In this document: piece by piece, positions 1 to 7,689 of the stretch
How positions within the stretch are numbered: position 1 is the stretch's first letter
Layout: each line of letters opens with the position of its first letter
From: 9FT-COMBO-48-23 sp964400675
Lineage (GTDB): Bacteria > Chloroflexota > Dehalococcoidia > GIF9 > UBA5629
NCBI GenBank assembly: GCA_964400675.1
Contig: CAYNVO010000003.1
Coordinates: 124,001 to 188,000, forward strand
Length of the DNA: 64,000 bases
Direction: 5' to 3'
The notes under the pieces: model-generated
The model's input: the letters and a program-made list of their open reading frames with translations, nothing else
The model's database searches: none
Told to the model about the DNA's origin: nothing
Position numbers and translations under genes: made by a program

Positions 1-66
1 CCCCTGAGCTTTTCCGTAAATTGATGGATGTCCGGGGTTTTTGAGAAATTGATTACCAGGAGTGTA

Positions 67-90
67 GCAACGAGGCTTTAGCCTCGTTGC
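67..90. other. Perfect hairpin upstream of thiolase gene
   Basis: The arms GCAACGAGGC and GCCTCGTTGC pair over 10 bp around a TTTA loop. No T-run follows, so it is not a standard intrinsic terminator, although it may close off a gene lying to the left of the window. A 13-codon open frame (bases 3-41, stop TGA 42-44) before it could be the tail of that gene but is too short to identify. Confidence 0.5.
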
Positions 91-186
91 GCTTAACCCT
101 TCAGGGTCGAGCTTAAATATACGTGATTTTATGCTTTATAATAAATTGTCTGAAAATAGAGAGTCTTATATAAGGAGTGGATAGAT

Positions 187-1476
187 ATGTCAGATGTAGT
201 CATCGTCAGCGGAGTCAGAACAGCCATTGGTGCCTTTGGCGGCTCTTTGAGAGACATTCCCGTAGTAAATCTTGGTGCACTGGTGATTAAAGAAGCCTTA
301 AAGCGAGCTGGTATGAAGCCTAAAGCTGGTAAAAAGCTGCTCGGGTATGCTCCTGAGGCAGTAAAGGATACCGGCTTGATAGCCCTGGAAAAAACCTATT
401 ATGATTGGGATGAGGCCCTTAAAGATGTCCAGGTCGATGAAGTGATTATGGGCAATGTGTTGCAGGGAGGTCAGGGGCAGAACACTGCCAGACAGGCTAC
501 TATCTATGCTGGTTTGCCCAAAGAGACATGTGCTTTCACTGTAAATAAAATATGTGCCTCGGGACTTAAAGCGATTACCCTGGGTGCGCAAGCGATAATG
601 TCCGGTGATGCCCAGGTAATTGTCGCTGGCGGTATGGAGAGCATGAGCTACGCCCCTTATGCTCTGCCTCGAGCTCGCTGGGGCTATCGGATGGATGTCA
701 ATGCCAAGGGAGAGGCTATAGATCTCATGGTTTATGACGGGCTGTGGGAGATATTCTACGGCTATCACATGGGTCTGACTGCCGAAAACATTGCCTCTAA
801 ATACAACATCTCACGGCAAGAACAGGATGAGCTTGGACTTTTAAGCCATCAGCGAGCCAGAGCTGCTATAGCTCAAGGACTATTCAGGGAGGAGATAGTA
901 CCTGTGGTTATACCGCAAAAAAAGGGCGAGGCTGTGGCTTTTGATACTGATGAGCGTCCGATGGATACCAGTATGGAGAAGATGGCAAAGCTGTCACCGG
1001 TATTTAAGAAAGATGGTACCGTAACTGCTGGGAATGCCTCCGGTATTAATGATGCTGCCGCGGCACTGGTATTGATGAGTCGTGAGAAAGCCGAAGAATT
1101 GAAGATTGAGCCGATGGGTGTTATCAGGTCTTATGCTTCAGGCGGAGTTGACCCTGCTTACATGGGGCTGGGACCGATACCAGCGGTGAGAAGAACCCTG
1201 GAGAAAGCGGGCATGGGAATAAAGGATTTAGATATTATCGAGCTGAACGAAGCCTTCGCTTCTCAGGCTATTGCTTGCATGAGAGAGCTGGGGTTGAGCA
1301 CAGATAATACAAATGTACGTGGCAGCGGCATCTCTCTGGGGCATCCTATCGGCTGTACCGGCGCCAGGCTGCTAGTTACGATACTGCACGAGATGAAGAG
1401 GCAGAACCTGCACCGGGGTCTGGTGACTATGTGCATTGGTGGTGGGCAGGGTATGGCGATGGTCATAGAAAGATAA
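187..1476 (+). CDS. Acetyl-CoA C-acetyltransferase (thiolase) with internal insertion
   Basis: This cytoplasmic thiolase condenses or cleaves acetyl-CoA and acyl-CoA units at the end of beta-oxidation or at acetoacetyl-CoA formation. Seen: the nucleophile Cys about residue 123 in NKICASGLKA, the NEAFA motif, the GHPIGCTGAR histidine motif and the C-terminal Cys in CIGGGQGM. The ATG at 187 follows AAGGAGTGG. The protein is 429 aa against roughly 390-400 for the family. The excess is a block of about 35 residues at 45-82, between the first helix and the VDEVIMGNVLQ strand, that typical thiolases lack. A TATAAT box lies at 137-142 with only a weak -35. The next gene follows at once, so the two are probably co-transcribed. 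Family assignment is firm; chain-length preference cannot be read. Confidence 0.93.
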   Translation: MSDVVIVSGVRTAIGAFGGSLRDIPVVNLGALVIKEALKRAGMKPKAGKKLLGYAPEAVKDTGLIALEKTYYDWDEALKDVQVDEVIMGNVLQGGQGQNTARQATIYAGLPKETCAFTVNKICASGLKAITLGAQAIMSGDAQVIVAGGMESMSYAPYALPRARWGYRMDVNAKGEAIDLMVYDGLWEIFYGYHMGLTAENIASKYNISRQEQDELGLLSHQRARAAIAQGLFREEIVPVVIPQKKGEAVAFDTDERPMDTSMEKMAKLSPVFKKDGTVTAGNASGINDAAAALVLMSREKAEELKIEPMGVIRSYASGGVDPAYMGLGPIPAVRRTLEKAGMGIKDLDIIELNEAFASQAIACMRELGLSTDNTNVRGSGISLGHPIGCTGARLLVTILHEMKRQNLHRGLVTMCIGGGQGMAMVIER

Positions 1477-1503
1477 ATGCACTGGTCGGGGGAGTTATTA
1501 TCT

Positions 1504-2118
1504 TTGACTCGAATTATTATAGTCAGACATGGACGGACGGAATGGAACCGTGTGGAGAGGTTTCGAGGTAGAGCTGACCTTGAGCTTGATGAGGTGGGTA
1601 TCAATCAGGCAGAAGCCGCGGCTGCCCGGATTACCGAATGGCAGGTTTCGGCGGTTTATTCCAGTCCTCTTCACCGCGCTTTGACCACAGCCGAAATACT
1701 GGCGCGCCCTTTCAACCTGAAGGTGAAGCTGCTGCCTGGTATTATCGATATAGACTATGGGGAATGGCAGGGTCTGTCCGCTGATGAAGCATCTGCCAAG
1801 TATGGTGACCTTTATTCAACATGGCTGAAAAGCCCGCATCAAGTGAAATTTCCCGACGGTGAGAGCCTTGTCAAGGTCAGGGAAAGAGCCGCTTCAGCAG
1901 TGGGTGACCTGGTAGAACAGCATCCGAAAGAGACAATTGTACTGGTGTCACACAAGGTGGTCTGCCAGATTCTTATTCTCAGCTTGCTGGGTTTGGATAA
2001 CTCGCATTTCTGGGAGATAACTCAAGATGTCTGTGCCGTTAATGTTTTTGAGGTAAGAGGTGGCGTACCTTCGGCTTTGCTCATAAATGACACCTGCCAC
2101 CTGAAAGCACTAGATTAG
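1504..2118 (+). CDS. Histidine phosphatase superfamily protein (phosphoglycerate mutase-like / CobC-like)
   Basis: This belongs to the branch of phosphatases that use a phospho-histidine. The RHGRTEWN motif lies at the N-terminus and the second catalytic His is in VLVSHKVV; the middle SSPLHRALTTAE block is also typical. Substrates in this family range from phosphosugars to alpha-ribazole phosphate, so the substrate is unknown. An open frame starts at ATG 1477, directly after the thiolase stop. The better start is TTG 1504, which has GGGGGAG 9 bases upstream and gives the usual MTRIIIVRHG beginning (204 aa). It is probably in an operon with the thiolase. Confidence 0.85.
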   Translation: MTRIIIVRHGRTEWNRVERFRGRADLELDEVGINQAEAAAARITEWQVSAVYSSPLHRALTTAEILARPFNLKVKLLPGIIDIDYGEWQGLSADEASAKYGDLYSTWLKSPHQVKFPDGESLVKVRERAASAVGDLVEQHPKETIVLVSHKVVCQILILSLLGLDNSHFWEITQDVCAVNVFEVRGGVPSALLINDTCHLKALD

Positions 2119-2134
2119 GGGTACTTCAATAAGT

Positions 2135-2188
2135 ATCTGTTATTACGAATCTATTATCTGTTATTACGAATCTATTATCTGTTATTAT
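2135..2188. repeat. 21-bp direct tandem repeat
   Basis: The unit ATCTGTTATTACGAATCTATT occurs twice perfectly (2135-2155, 2156-2176) and a third time in part, to 2188. It lies between the phosphatase gene and the palindromic repeat. There are no unique spacers, so it is not CRISPR. Confidence 0.9.
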
Positions 2189-2192
2189 GTAT

Positions 2193-2329
2193 CCCTTACC
2201 TGTCATTCTGAGCGAAGCGAAGAATCTGGGCATAGGCTGGGCATGAGTGAGATTCTTCGTCGCCCTTCTGTGGAAGGGCTCCTCAGAATGACAAGAGGAA
2301 AGAATACCTAGAATGACGGTAGGTAAGGG
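2193..2329. repeat. Nested palindromic intergenic repeat (MITE-like)
   Basis: Three nested inverted pairs are visible: CCCTTACC (2193-2200) with GGTAAGGG (2322-2329), TGTCATTCTGAG (2201-2212) with CTCAGAATGACA (2282-2293), and CGAAGAATCT (2218-2227) with AGATTCTTCG (2250-2259). There is no coding content. The core resembles a dispersed intergenic palindrome seen in many environmental bacterial genomes (from memory). A degenerate relative of its left arm lies at 4723-4749. It may be a non-autonomous mobile or REP-like element. Confidence 0.8.
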
Positions 2330-2411
2330 CTTTTTCAGAATATCGGAAAACTTAGTGCTCAAAGTGGTAAAATAGACGGGGGCTAAATTAGAATTCGGAC
2401 AGAGGTTGGTT

Positions 2412-3443
2412 ATGACGCAGATAAAAGTTGGCATCATAAATGTTACCGGCTATGCCGGTGTGGAGCTAGCCAGGTTGCTTTATAAGCACCCAAAGGTAAA
2501 GCTTGGCTCAGTTACGGGCAGAAGTGCTGCCGGGCAGAAGCTAGCCGAAGTCTTTCCGCATCTGGCTGATATCGATATGACGATTACCGCAGAGCTTGGC
2601 AAGGTAGACTTTGCTTTTTCAGCAATGCCGCACAAGGCAAGTGCTGAAGTAATATTGCCCTTGATTAAAGGCGGCATCAGGGTTGTTGATATCAGTGCCG
2701 ATTTCAGACTCAAAGATACTGCTAAGTATCCGCAGTGGTACGACTTTGCCCATCCAGCGCCAGAATTGTTGCAAAAAGTCGTCTATGGCTTGCCTGAGTT
2801 CCATCGTCCTGAAATAGCCAAAGCCAATCTGGTAGCCAACCCAGGCTGTTATCCCACGGGCGCCTTACTGGCTCTGGCACCGGCGGTGAAAGAGGGCATT
2901 ATTGAGCCAGACATCATCATTGATAGCAAATCTGGTGTCTCCGGTGCCGGCAGGACTTTAAGCTTATCAACCCATTATACCGAGGCTGTTGATAATGTAC
3001 ATGCCTATTCAGTGCACGGGCATCGACACCTGCCTGAGATTATCCAGGAGCTTGAGACTCTGGATTCTGGTTTTTCTCCTTCGGTGACCTTCCTGCCTCA
3101 TCTGGTGCCGATGTCCCGGGGCATATTAAGTTCTTGTTACGCTATCCTGAAGAAAGAGACTTTGAGTAAAGGGAAAGATGAGCTGCTAAAACTCTATAAC
3201 AGTTATTACAAAGGGGAACCTTTTGTCAGGGTAGTTGATAAGCCGCCTGATACTAAACAGGCCTGGGGGAGCAATCTTTGCCTTGTTTATCCTACTATTG
3301 ATGCCAGAACTGGCAGGCTTATAGTTATCAGTTGTCTGGACAATCTGGTCAAAGGAGCGGCTGGACAAGCCATACAGAGTATGAATATAATGCTTGGTTT
3401 TCCTGAGACTGACGGGCTTGAAGCCCTGCCTGTCTATCCTTAG
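2412..3443 (+). CDS. argC: N-acetyl-gamma-glutamyl-phosphate reductase
   Basis: ArgC is the third step of arginine biosynthesis. It reduces N-acetylglutamyl phosphate to the semialdehyde with NADPH in the cytoplasm. The N-terminal nucleotide-binding motif is VTGYAGVELARLL. The catalytic Cys is in NPGCYPTG, about residue 146, and the dimerisation half contains HRHLPEI. Length (343 aa) is normal. The frame extends to TTG 2406, but ATG 2412 is preferred because AGAGG lies 6 bases upstream and gives a normal N-terminus. No other arginine genes are in the window, so argC is detached here. tRNA-Glu begins 10 bases after its stop. Confidence 0.95.
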   Translation: MTQIKVGIINVTGYAGVELARLLYKHPKVKLGSVTGRSAAGQKLAEVFPHLADIDMTITAELGKVDFAFSAMPHKASAEVILPLIKGGIRVVDISADFRLKDTAKYPQWYDFAHPAPELLQKVVYGLPEFHRPEIAKANLVANPGCYPTGALLALAPAVKEGIIEPDIIIDSKSGVSGAGRTLSLSTHYTEAVDNVHAYSVHGHRHLPEIIQELETLDSGFSPSVTFLPHLVPMSRGILSSCYAILKKETLSKGKDELLKLYNSYYKGEPFVRVVDKPPDTKQAWGSNLCLVYPTIDARTGRLIVISCLDNLVKGAAGQAIQSMNIMLGFPETDGLEALPVYP

Positions 3444-3452
3444 AGCCGTGCT

Positions 3453-3528
3453 GCCCCCATCGTCTAGGGGACTAGGACGTCAGCCTTTCAAGCTGAAAAC
3501 AGGGATTCGAATTCCCTTGGGGGCACCA
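3453..3528 (+). tRNA. tRNA-Glu (TTC)
   Basis: This is a full cloverleaf. The acceptor GCCCCCA (3453-3459) pairs with TGGGGGC (3518-3524). The anticodon stem TCAGC/GCTGA encloses loop CTTTCAA with anticodon TTC. The T arm is AGGGA-TTCGAAT-TCCCT. The CCA end is encoded (3526-3528). It lies just downstream of argC and convergent to the zinc-finger gene. Confidence 0.96.
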
Positions 3529-3536
3529 GAAATCTT

Positions 3537-3782
3537 TTAGCCGAGGCGGGCCACACAGACTTCTCCACCCTCGATGACCACTGTCATTGTCCGATGGCAA
3601 TTAGGGCAGGTGAGCGGACCACTGTAATTCATCTTGGATGGTTCCAACGGAATGCCCTTGCCACAACCCAGGCAAATAACGCCTTTGGAGCCAGACGTGG
3701 CAGCCTGATGCTGTTTCTTGTGGCTGGCTAGCTGTTCTATGTTATCGAACTCGATTCCACAGGTAACGCATTTAAAACGCAT
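3537..3782 (-). CDS. Small zinc-finger / zinc-ribbon protein
   Basis: An 81-aa protein of unknown function. Residues 5-24 have a C2H2-like arrangement (CVTC, then HKKQH). Residues 37-62 hold two further pairs, CLGC and CPNC, as in a zinc ribbon. It may bind nucleic acid or act as a structural adaptor. The start at 3782 has AGGAG a few bases upstream. A 51-codon coiled-coil gene lies 16 bases upstream on the same strand, so the two form a small operon. Metal binding is inferred from Cys spacing only. Confidence 0.75.
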   Translation of the reverse strand: MRFKCVTCGIEFDNIEQLASHKKQHQAATSGSKGVICLGCGKGIPLEPSKMNYSGPLTCPNCHRTMTVVIEGGEVCVARLG

Positions 3783-3798
3783 ATTTTTCTCCTTTTAA

Positions 3799-3954
3799 TT
3801 AAAGGTCGAACATAGAGCTGCGCTTTTTCTTTGTCTCGCCTTTGATTTTCTCAAGCTTACTGTCTATTTTGTCTAAACGAGAGTCCATGTTATCCAGGTG
3901 TTCGTTCATCTCTCTGAGAAGTTCCATGAGTTCCTCAAATTCCTGTTTGTTCAT
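3799..3954 (-). CDS. Small coiled-coil protein (51 aa)
   Basis: The frame runs from ATG 3954 to TAA 3799. It encodes a charged helical peptide with heptad-like spacing of L, I and M (for example ELMELLREMNEHLDNMDSRL) and a basic KKKR stretch near its C-terminus. A weak GGGAGAG precedes the start. It is below the usual length cut-off, but the coherent amphipathic sequence and the tight linkage to the zinc-finger gene support it. Function unknown; oligomerisation or partner binding is possible. Confidence 0.6.
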   Translation of the reverse strand: MNKQEFEELMELLREMNEHLDNMDSRLDKIDSKLEKIKGETKKKRSSMFDL

Positions 3955-4056
3955 TTTCTCTCTCCCTTTTTTATTATAACGGAATGCTGGCTGGTAAGTT
4001 TATCTTTTGGCTTCGTCTTATCAAGTTCTTGCAGGTCAAGCCAGTTTGAGCAAGCC

Positions 4057-4644
4057 TCAACCTATTTTTTGTATATGATGCTTATGTTCTTCGAGCACCT
4101 TTTCGTATTGAGCATTGAGTTGACTGTTGAGCTTATGCCACTCTGCCTGGAATTGAGCTTGAAGCTGCAACTCGATAGGAACATCGTTTCCAGGTTGCTT
4201 TTGCAAGACTTGACTGGTCTCTTGTAGTTTTGCCTCGAAACCTTTTTTGAACTGCGAGTAGGTCTGCTGGCGGGCTTGCTCATAATAATTGAGTAAATTA
4301 GTTATACGGTCCAGGATAGTTTCGAGCTGGTTTTTGTTTTCTTTTGCTATTTTTAAACCAGACATGGCTCTCTTTGTGATCTGTTTATCACGCTCGCCTT
4401 GAGGAAGGATTATATTATGCAAGAATATCTCCTGGGCGCCTTGAGCTATATATTTCCTTAGTCCGGTGCCTTTATATCTCGTCAATTCGGCATCCAGGTT
4501 AAAATCATCTTCTTGAAGATATCTGGAAGCCAGTTTATTTCCAACTGGAACACACTCAAATCTTTTAATCTCGTCTTCGGTGAGTCTGCCCAGCTTCTCC
4601 ACTTTTTCCATAGCTTTTTCTCGGGCGCTTTTCATCTTACTCAT
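4057..4644 (-). CDS. Coiled-coil protein of unknown function
   Basis: About 195 aa, mostly charged helix. The first 60 residues (AREKAMEKVEKLGRLTEDEI and following) look globular. The remainder is rich in Q, E and K with long heptad-like runs and ends in EEHKHHIQKIG. No signal peptide, membrane segment or enzyme motif is seen. The frame extends to TTG 4662, but ATG 4644 is preferred because CAGGAG lies 7 bases upstream. It stands alone between the small operon and the acetyltransferase gene. I do not recognise the family. Confidence 0.7.
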   Translation of the reverse strand: MSKMKSAREKAMEKVEKLGRLTEDEIKRFECVPVGNKLASRYLQEDDFNLDAELTRYKGTGLRKYIAQGAQEIFLHNIILPQGERDKQITKRAMSGLKIAKENKNQLETILDRITNLLNYYEQARQQTYSQFKKGFEAKLQETSQVLQKQPGNDVPIELQLQAQFQAEWHKLNSQLNAQYEKVLEEHKHHIQKIG

Positions 4645-4722
4645 GGCGTTGCTCCTGTGCAAGGAATCTATTTAGTAACATGCTCTTATGTTTCATTTTC
4701 CTACTTTCTATGATATATATGG

Positions 4723-4749
4723 GATTTTTCGCTGTGCTCAGGACGACAG
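4723..4749. repeat. Degenerate copy of the palindromic repeat arm
   Basis: Read on the minus strand, this 27-base stretch matches the left arm of the element at 2200-2226 with 5 mismatches. No second inverted arm is obvious here. It supports the idea that the 2.2-kb element is a dispersed repeat family. Confidence 0.55.
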
Positions 4750-4779
4750 GGGAGAACAGAAGTGCAAAAAGGGAGGTTG

Positions 4780-5442
4780 CTAGACGACTTTTGACTTTTC
4801 ATCTGCGTACAATTCTTCCCATCTATGCTGATGAGCTTGTTTAAGATAATGAAAGTGAGATTGGAAATCGCTGGAGGTCAGGGAATCGGTGGTCATAATC
4901 ACTGCATCTTCGCCGTTGTCCGTATAATAAGCTCGACGTATGCCGACCTTTTGGAATTTGTATTTCTCATATAACGCTTGGGCCTGTTTATTTGAGATAC
5001 GCGCTTCTAAAGTGACCACATTTGCGTTGATCTGTACTGCCATTTCAATGATTTGAATTAATAGTCGCTCTCCTATGCCTCGCCGCCGATAAGCGTTTCG
5101 GATGGCAATGGTAGTGATGTGTGCCTCACCTACCATCATCCAGAAACCGGCAATGGCGATAATGTATTCCTTGGACGATTGCGGTATTTCTTCACCAAAG
5201 AAGCGGTCATGGTCAAAAAGTTGTAGAAATCTTTGCCACAGAGTTTTGTTGTCGTTCTCCTGTTCAATTGTTTCAGGTTCTCTTGGTTTAGCCATCACTA
5301 CATAGAATGCCAGACGGTTGCGGAGTTCCTGCTTGAATGAGGTATAAGACGGGTGAGGCCATTGGGTCGGAAAAGCCTCGTGGTCTATCTCAATGGCCTG
5401 AGGGATATCCCTATCTTGCATGCGTCGGATAATATAATCCAT
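4780..5442 (-). CDS. GNAT N-acetyltransferase, RimI-like
   Basis: An acetyl-CoA-dependent N-acetyltransferase of the RimI class. RimI proteins acetylate N-terminal amines of ribosomal protein S18 and others. The acetyl-CoA pyrophosphate loop is RRRGIGERLL. The downstream NKQAQALYEKYKFQKVGIRR block is typical of RimI. It differs from a standard RimI (about 150 aa) by an internal stretch of about 45 residues rich in E, Q and F before the core sheet, and by a C-terminal tail of about 35 residues. The frame opens at GTG 5469; ATG 5442 gives the usual N-terminus, but neither has a strong ribosome site, so the start is uncertain. Confidence 0.8.
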   Translation of the reverse strand: MDYIIRRMQDRDIPQAIEIDHEAFPTQWPHPSYTSFKQELRNRLAFYVVMAKPREPETIEQENDNKTLWQRFLQLFDHDRFFGEEIPQSSKEYIIAIAGFWMMVGEAHITTIAIRNAYRRRGIGERLLIQIIEMAVQINANVVTLEARISNKQAQALYEKYKFQKVGIRRAYYTDNGEDAVIMTTDSLTSSDFQSHFHYLKQAHQHRWEELYADEKSKVV

Positions 5443-5594
5443 GAGCTGGCCTGAATATCCTGATTTCACTTTCTATAGACTGTCGGTTGAGATTTTAGCA
5501 TATTTCTTTGGTTGTGATAAAAACCACACTATCATTTCTAGGATAGCTTGGTTATACTATATACGCGGCTAACTTATTTGATTTGGAGGTGGTG

Positions 5595-5918
5595 ATGAAA
5601 GGACGGGTTATTGCTGAAGTGTCAATTATCCCGATAGGCACAGGCGATACTGGCTTAAGCAGCTATATTGCCTCATGCCTTAAGGTGCTTGAAAACAGTA
5701 AGGATTTAACTTACCGGCTGACGCCGATGGGAACTGTTATCGAAGGCCCTCTTGATAAATTACTGGCAGCGGTCAGCGAAATGCATGAGGTTCCTTTTAG
5801 TAGAGGCGTACTGCGGGTGGTTACCCATCTGAAAATCGATGACCGTCGGGATAAGTCAGCAACGATGGATAGCAAAGTGGAGTCTGTGCTCAAGTTGCAG
5901 CCATCAATTAAGGCTTGA
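5595..5918 (+). CDS. Thiamine-binding protein, MTH1187/YkoF-like family
   Basis: A 107-aa protein of the family formerly called DUF77. These are small ferredoxin-fold proteins that bind thiamine or its parts in the cytoplasm. Seen: the AEVSIIPIGTGDTGLSSYIA start, YRLTPMGTVIEG in the middle and the VTHLKIDDRRDK strand near the end. ATG 5595 is chosen because GGAGG lies 5 bases upstream. pyrD starts one base after its stop, so the two are translationally linked. The thiE gene near 43 kb is a possible functional partner. Confidence 0.8.
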   Translation: MKGRVIAEVSIIPIGTGDTGLSSYIASCLKVLENSKDLTYRLTPMGTVIEGPLDKLLAAVSEMHEVPFSRGVLRVVTHLKIDDRRDKSATMDSKVESVLKLQPSIKA

Positions 5919-5919
5919 A

Positions 5920-6846
5920 ATGATTGACTTAAGCGTACAGTTAGCCCCAAATCATCGAAAAGGCTTGCTTCTGGTTAATCCAGTGATGGCAGCCTCTGGC
6001 ACCTTTGGTTATGGGATTGAATATAGTGAATTAGTTGACATAAAGAAACTGGGGGCTATCGTTTGCAAGGGCACGACATTACAACCTCGTGAGGGTAATC
6101 CGCAACCTCGTCTGGTGGAAACCGCTTCAGGTATTCTTAATTCAGTAGGCCTGGAGAATATCGGTGTTGAAGCAGTGATAAAAGAAAAGGCTCCTGTTTG
6201 GGCTAAATGGCAGGTGCCAGTTATTGTTAATATAGCTGGCGAAACTATTGACGAATATAGAGAGGTTGCTGCCAGGCTAGAGGGCATCCCCGGAATTTCC
6301 GGTGTAGAGGTCAACATAAGCTGTCCTAATGTAGCCTCTGGCGGGGTGGAGTTCGGCATCAACCCGAAGACTGCCGCAGAAGTGACCAAAATAGTGAAAT
6401 CAGCCAGCAGCTTGCCCGTTATCGTTAAATTAAGTCCTAACGTGACTGACATCGGAGAGATTGCCTTAGCAGTATGTGAGGCTGGAGCTGATGCCATAAC
6501 CCTGATTAATACGGTGCGAGGAATGGCAATAGATATAAATAGATACCAGCCTTCGCTGGGTAATATAGTTGGCGGGCTCTCAGGTCCGGCTATCAAGCCG
6601 ATTGCTCTTTACATGGTATATAAGGTGGCTGGAATTGTTAAAATACCTGTAATTGGCTGCGGTTGCATTAATTGTACTGAAGATGCTTTAGAATTTCTAA
6701 TGGCCGGAGCCAGCGCAGTACAGGTTGGCACAGCTAACCTGACTAGCCCTCAAACCGCTCTGGATGTGGTGGATGGCATTGAGCGATTTATGAAGAAAGA
6801 GAATATACAAAGCCTGAGCACTGTTATAGGCAAAGCTAGAAGCTAA
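5920..6846 (+). CDS. pyrD: Dihydroorotate dehydrogenase, class 1B-type catalytic subunit
   Basis: PyrD oxidises dihydroorotate to orotate in pyrimidine synthesis, using FMN. The catalytic base is Cys 135 in EVNISCPN, which marks the cytoplasmic class 1 enzymes rather than the serine-type class 2. FMN and substrate contacts include NPVMAASGTFG at the N-terminus and NTVRGMAID. Length is 308 aa. The start is ATG 5920; the frame stays open farther upstream but there overlaps the previous gene. Class 1B enzymes pair with an electron-transfer subunit, PyrK; none lies in this window, so the electron acceptor is open. Confidence 0.93.
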   Translation: MIDLSVQLAPNHRKGLLLVNPVMAASGTFGYGIEYSELVDIKKLGAIVCKGTTLQPREGNPQPRLVETASGILNSVGLENIGVEAVIKEKAPVWAKWQVPVIVNIAGETIDEYREVAARLEGIPGISGVEVNISCPNVASGGVEFGINPKTAAEVTKIVKSASSLPVIVKLSPNVTDIGEIALAVCEAGADAITLINTVRGMAIDINRYQPSLGNIVGGLSGPAIKPIALYMVYKVAGIVKIPVIGCGCINCTEDALEFLMAGASAVQVGTANLTSPQTALDVVDGIERFMKKENIQSLSTVIGKARS

Positions 6847-6855
6847 TGTTCTGGT

Positions 6856-7266
6856 TTAATTCCTTTTACCAGCCAGTTCGCTCCTGATAAACTCAATAAT
6901 CTTGGGTGTAGGTGTACCAGGACCAAAAACAGCTTTTATACCTATTTTGCGTAAAGCTGGGACATCCTCATCGGGTATAATGCCGCCGGCCACAAGCAAA
7001 ACATCCGTCTTTCCTTTTTTCTTTAGTCCTTCGGCGATTGGTGGAAAAAGTTCCATATGTGCCCCGGAAAGGATACTCAAGCCGACGACATCGACGTCCT
7101 CTTGAACCGCTGCCTCGACTATCATCCCCGGTGTTTGCCTGATTCCAGTGTAGACTACTTCCATTCCCGCATCTCTAAGTGCTCTGGCGACGACCTTGGC
7201 TCCACGGTCATGCCCGTCAAGGCCAGGTTTTGCAACCAGCACTCGGATTTTGATTTCTTCTGTCAT
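6856..7266 (-). CDS. mcmA2: Methylmalonyl-CoA mutase, cobalamin-binding small subunit
   Basis: This is the B12-binding subunit of a two-polypeptide mutase. The DGHDRG motif (His 19) supplies the lower axial cobalt ligand. SILSGAH (63-69) and the VAGGIIPDED turn (91-100) are the other cobalamin contacts. Length (136 aa) is normal for a free-standing subunit. It is the last gene of a minus-strand operon with the epimerase, an acyl-CoA dehydrogenase and the large subunit. It lies 9 bases from the end of convergent pyrD. Confidence 0.95.
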   Translation of the reverse strand: MTEEIKIRVLVAKPGLDGHDRGAKVVARALRDAGMEVVYTGIRQTPGMIVEAAVQEDVDVVGLSILSGAHMELFPPIAEGLKKKGKTDVLLVAGGIIPDEDVPALRKIGIKAVFGPGTPTPKIIEFIRSELAGKRN

Positions 7267-7278
7267 TGGCCCTTCTCC

Positions 7279-7680
7279 TTATACTTTCTGTACCAGTTCA
7301 ATAAGTACCCCTTTGGTTGATTTAGGATGCAAGAAGCCGACTTTGCCAGCTAGTCCAGTACGTCCTTTCTTATCAATCAATTGAACGCCTTTATCAGCTA
7401 GCGTACAAAGCTCCTGGTCGACATTTTCAACCTCGAGGCAGATGTGATGAATTCCCTCCCCACGGCTTTCAAGAAACTTGGCTACACCGCTTTGTGGGTC
7501 AATCGGTTCGAGAAGCTCGATTTCACCGCCTTCGGACATAGGTAATAGAGCGGCTTTTACTCCTTGCTGCGGCAGAGTTTCTATCTTGCTGGGCTTAGCA
7601 CCAAAGAGGTCGTCATAAAGTTGAAGAGCCTCATCCAGATTTTTGACTGCAATAGCAACATGGTGAACTTTCTTAATCAT
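7279..7680 (-). CDS. mce: Methylmalonyl-CoA epimerase
   Basis: The epimerase interconverts the (R) and (S) forms of methylmalonyl-CoA, linking propionyl-CoA carboxylation to the mutase. It is a VOC-fold metalloenzyme. Metal ligands are visible as His 7 (VHHVAIAV), His 79 (GIHHICLEV) and Glu 128 (VLIELVQ). Length 133 aa is standard. The start has AAGGAAG upstream. It lies between the acyl-CoA dehydrogenase and the B12 subunit in the same operon. Confidence 0.94.
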   Translation of the reverse strand: MIKKVHHVAIAVKNLDEALQLYDDLFGAKPSKIETLPQQGVKAALLPMSEGGEIELLEPIDPQSGVAKFLESRGEGIHHICLEVENVDQELCTLADKGVQLIDKKGRTGLAGKVGFLHPKSTKGVLIELVQKV

Positions 7681-7689
7681 TTTCTTCCT

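Noticed and set aside
3..44. Tail of an upstream coding sequence
   Set aside because: Only 13 codons before a stop; too short to support a feature or family.
298..768. Minus-strand open frame inside the thiolase gene
   Set aside because: It is a shadow of a firmly identified gene, with no motif or ribosome site.
2135..2188. Possible CRISPR array
   Set aside because: The units are directly adjacent with no unique spacers, and there are no cas genes.
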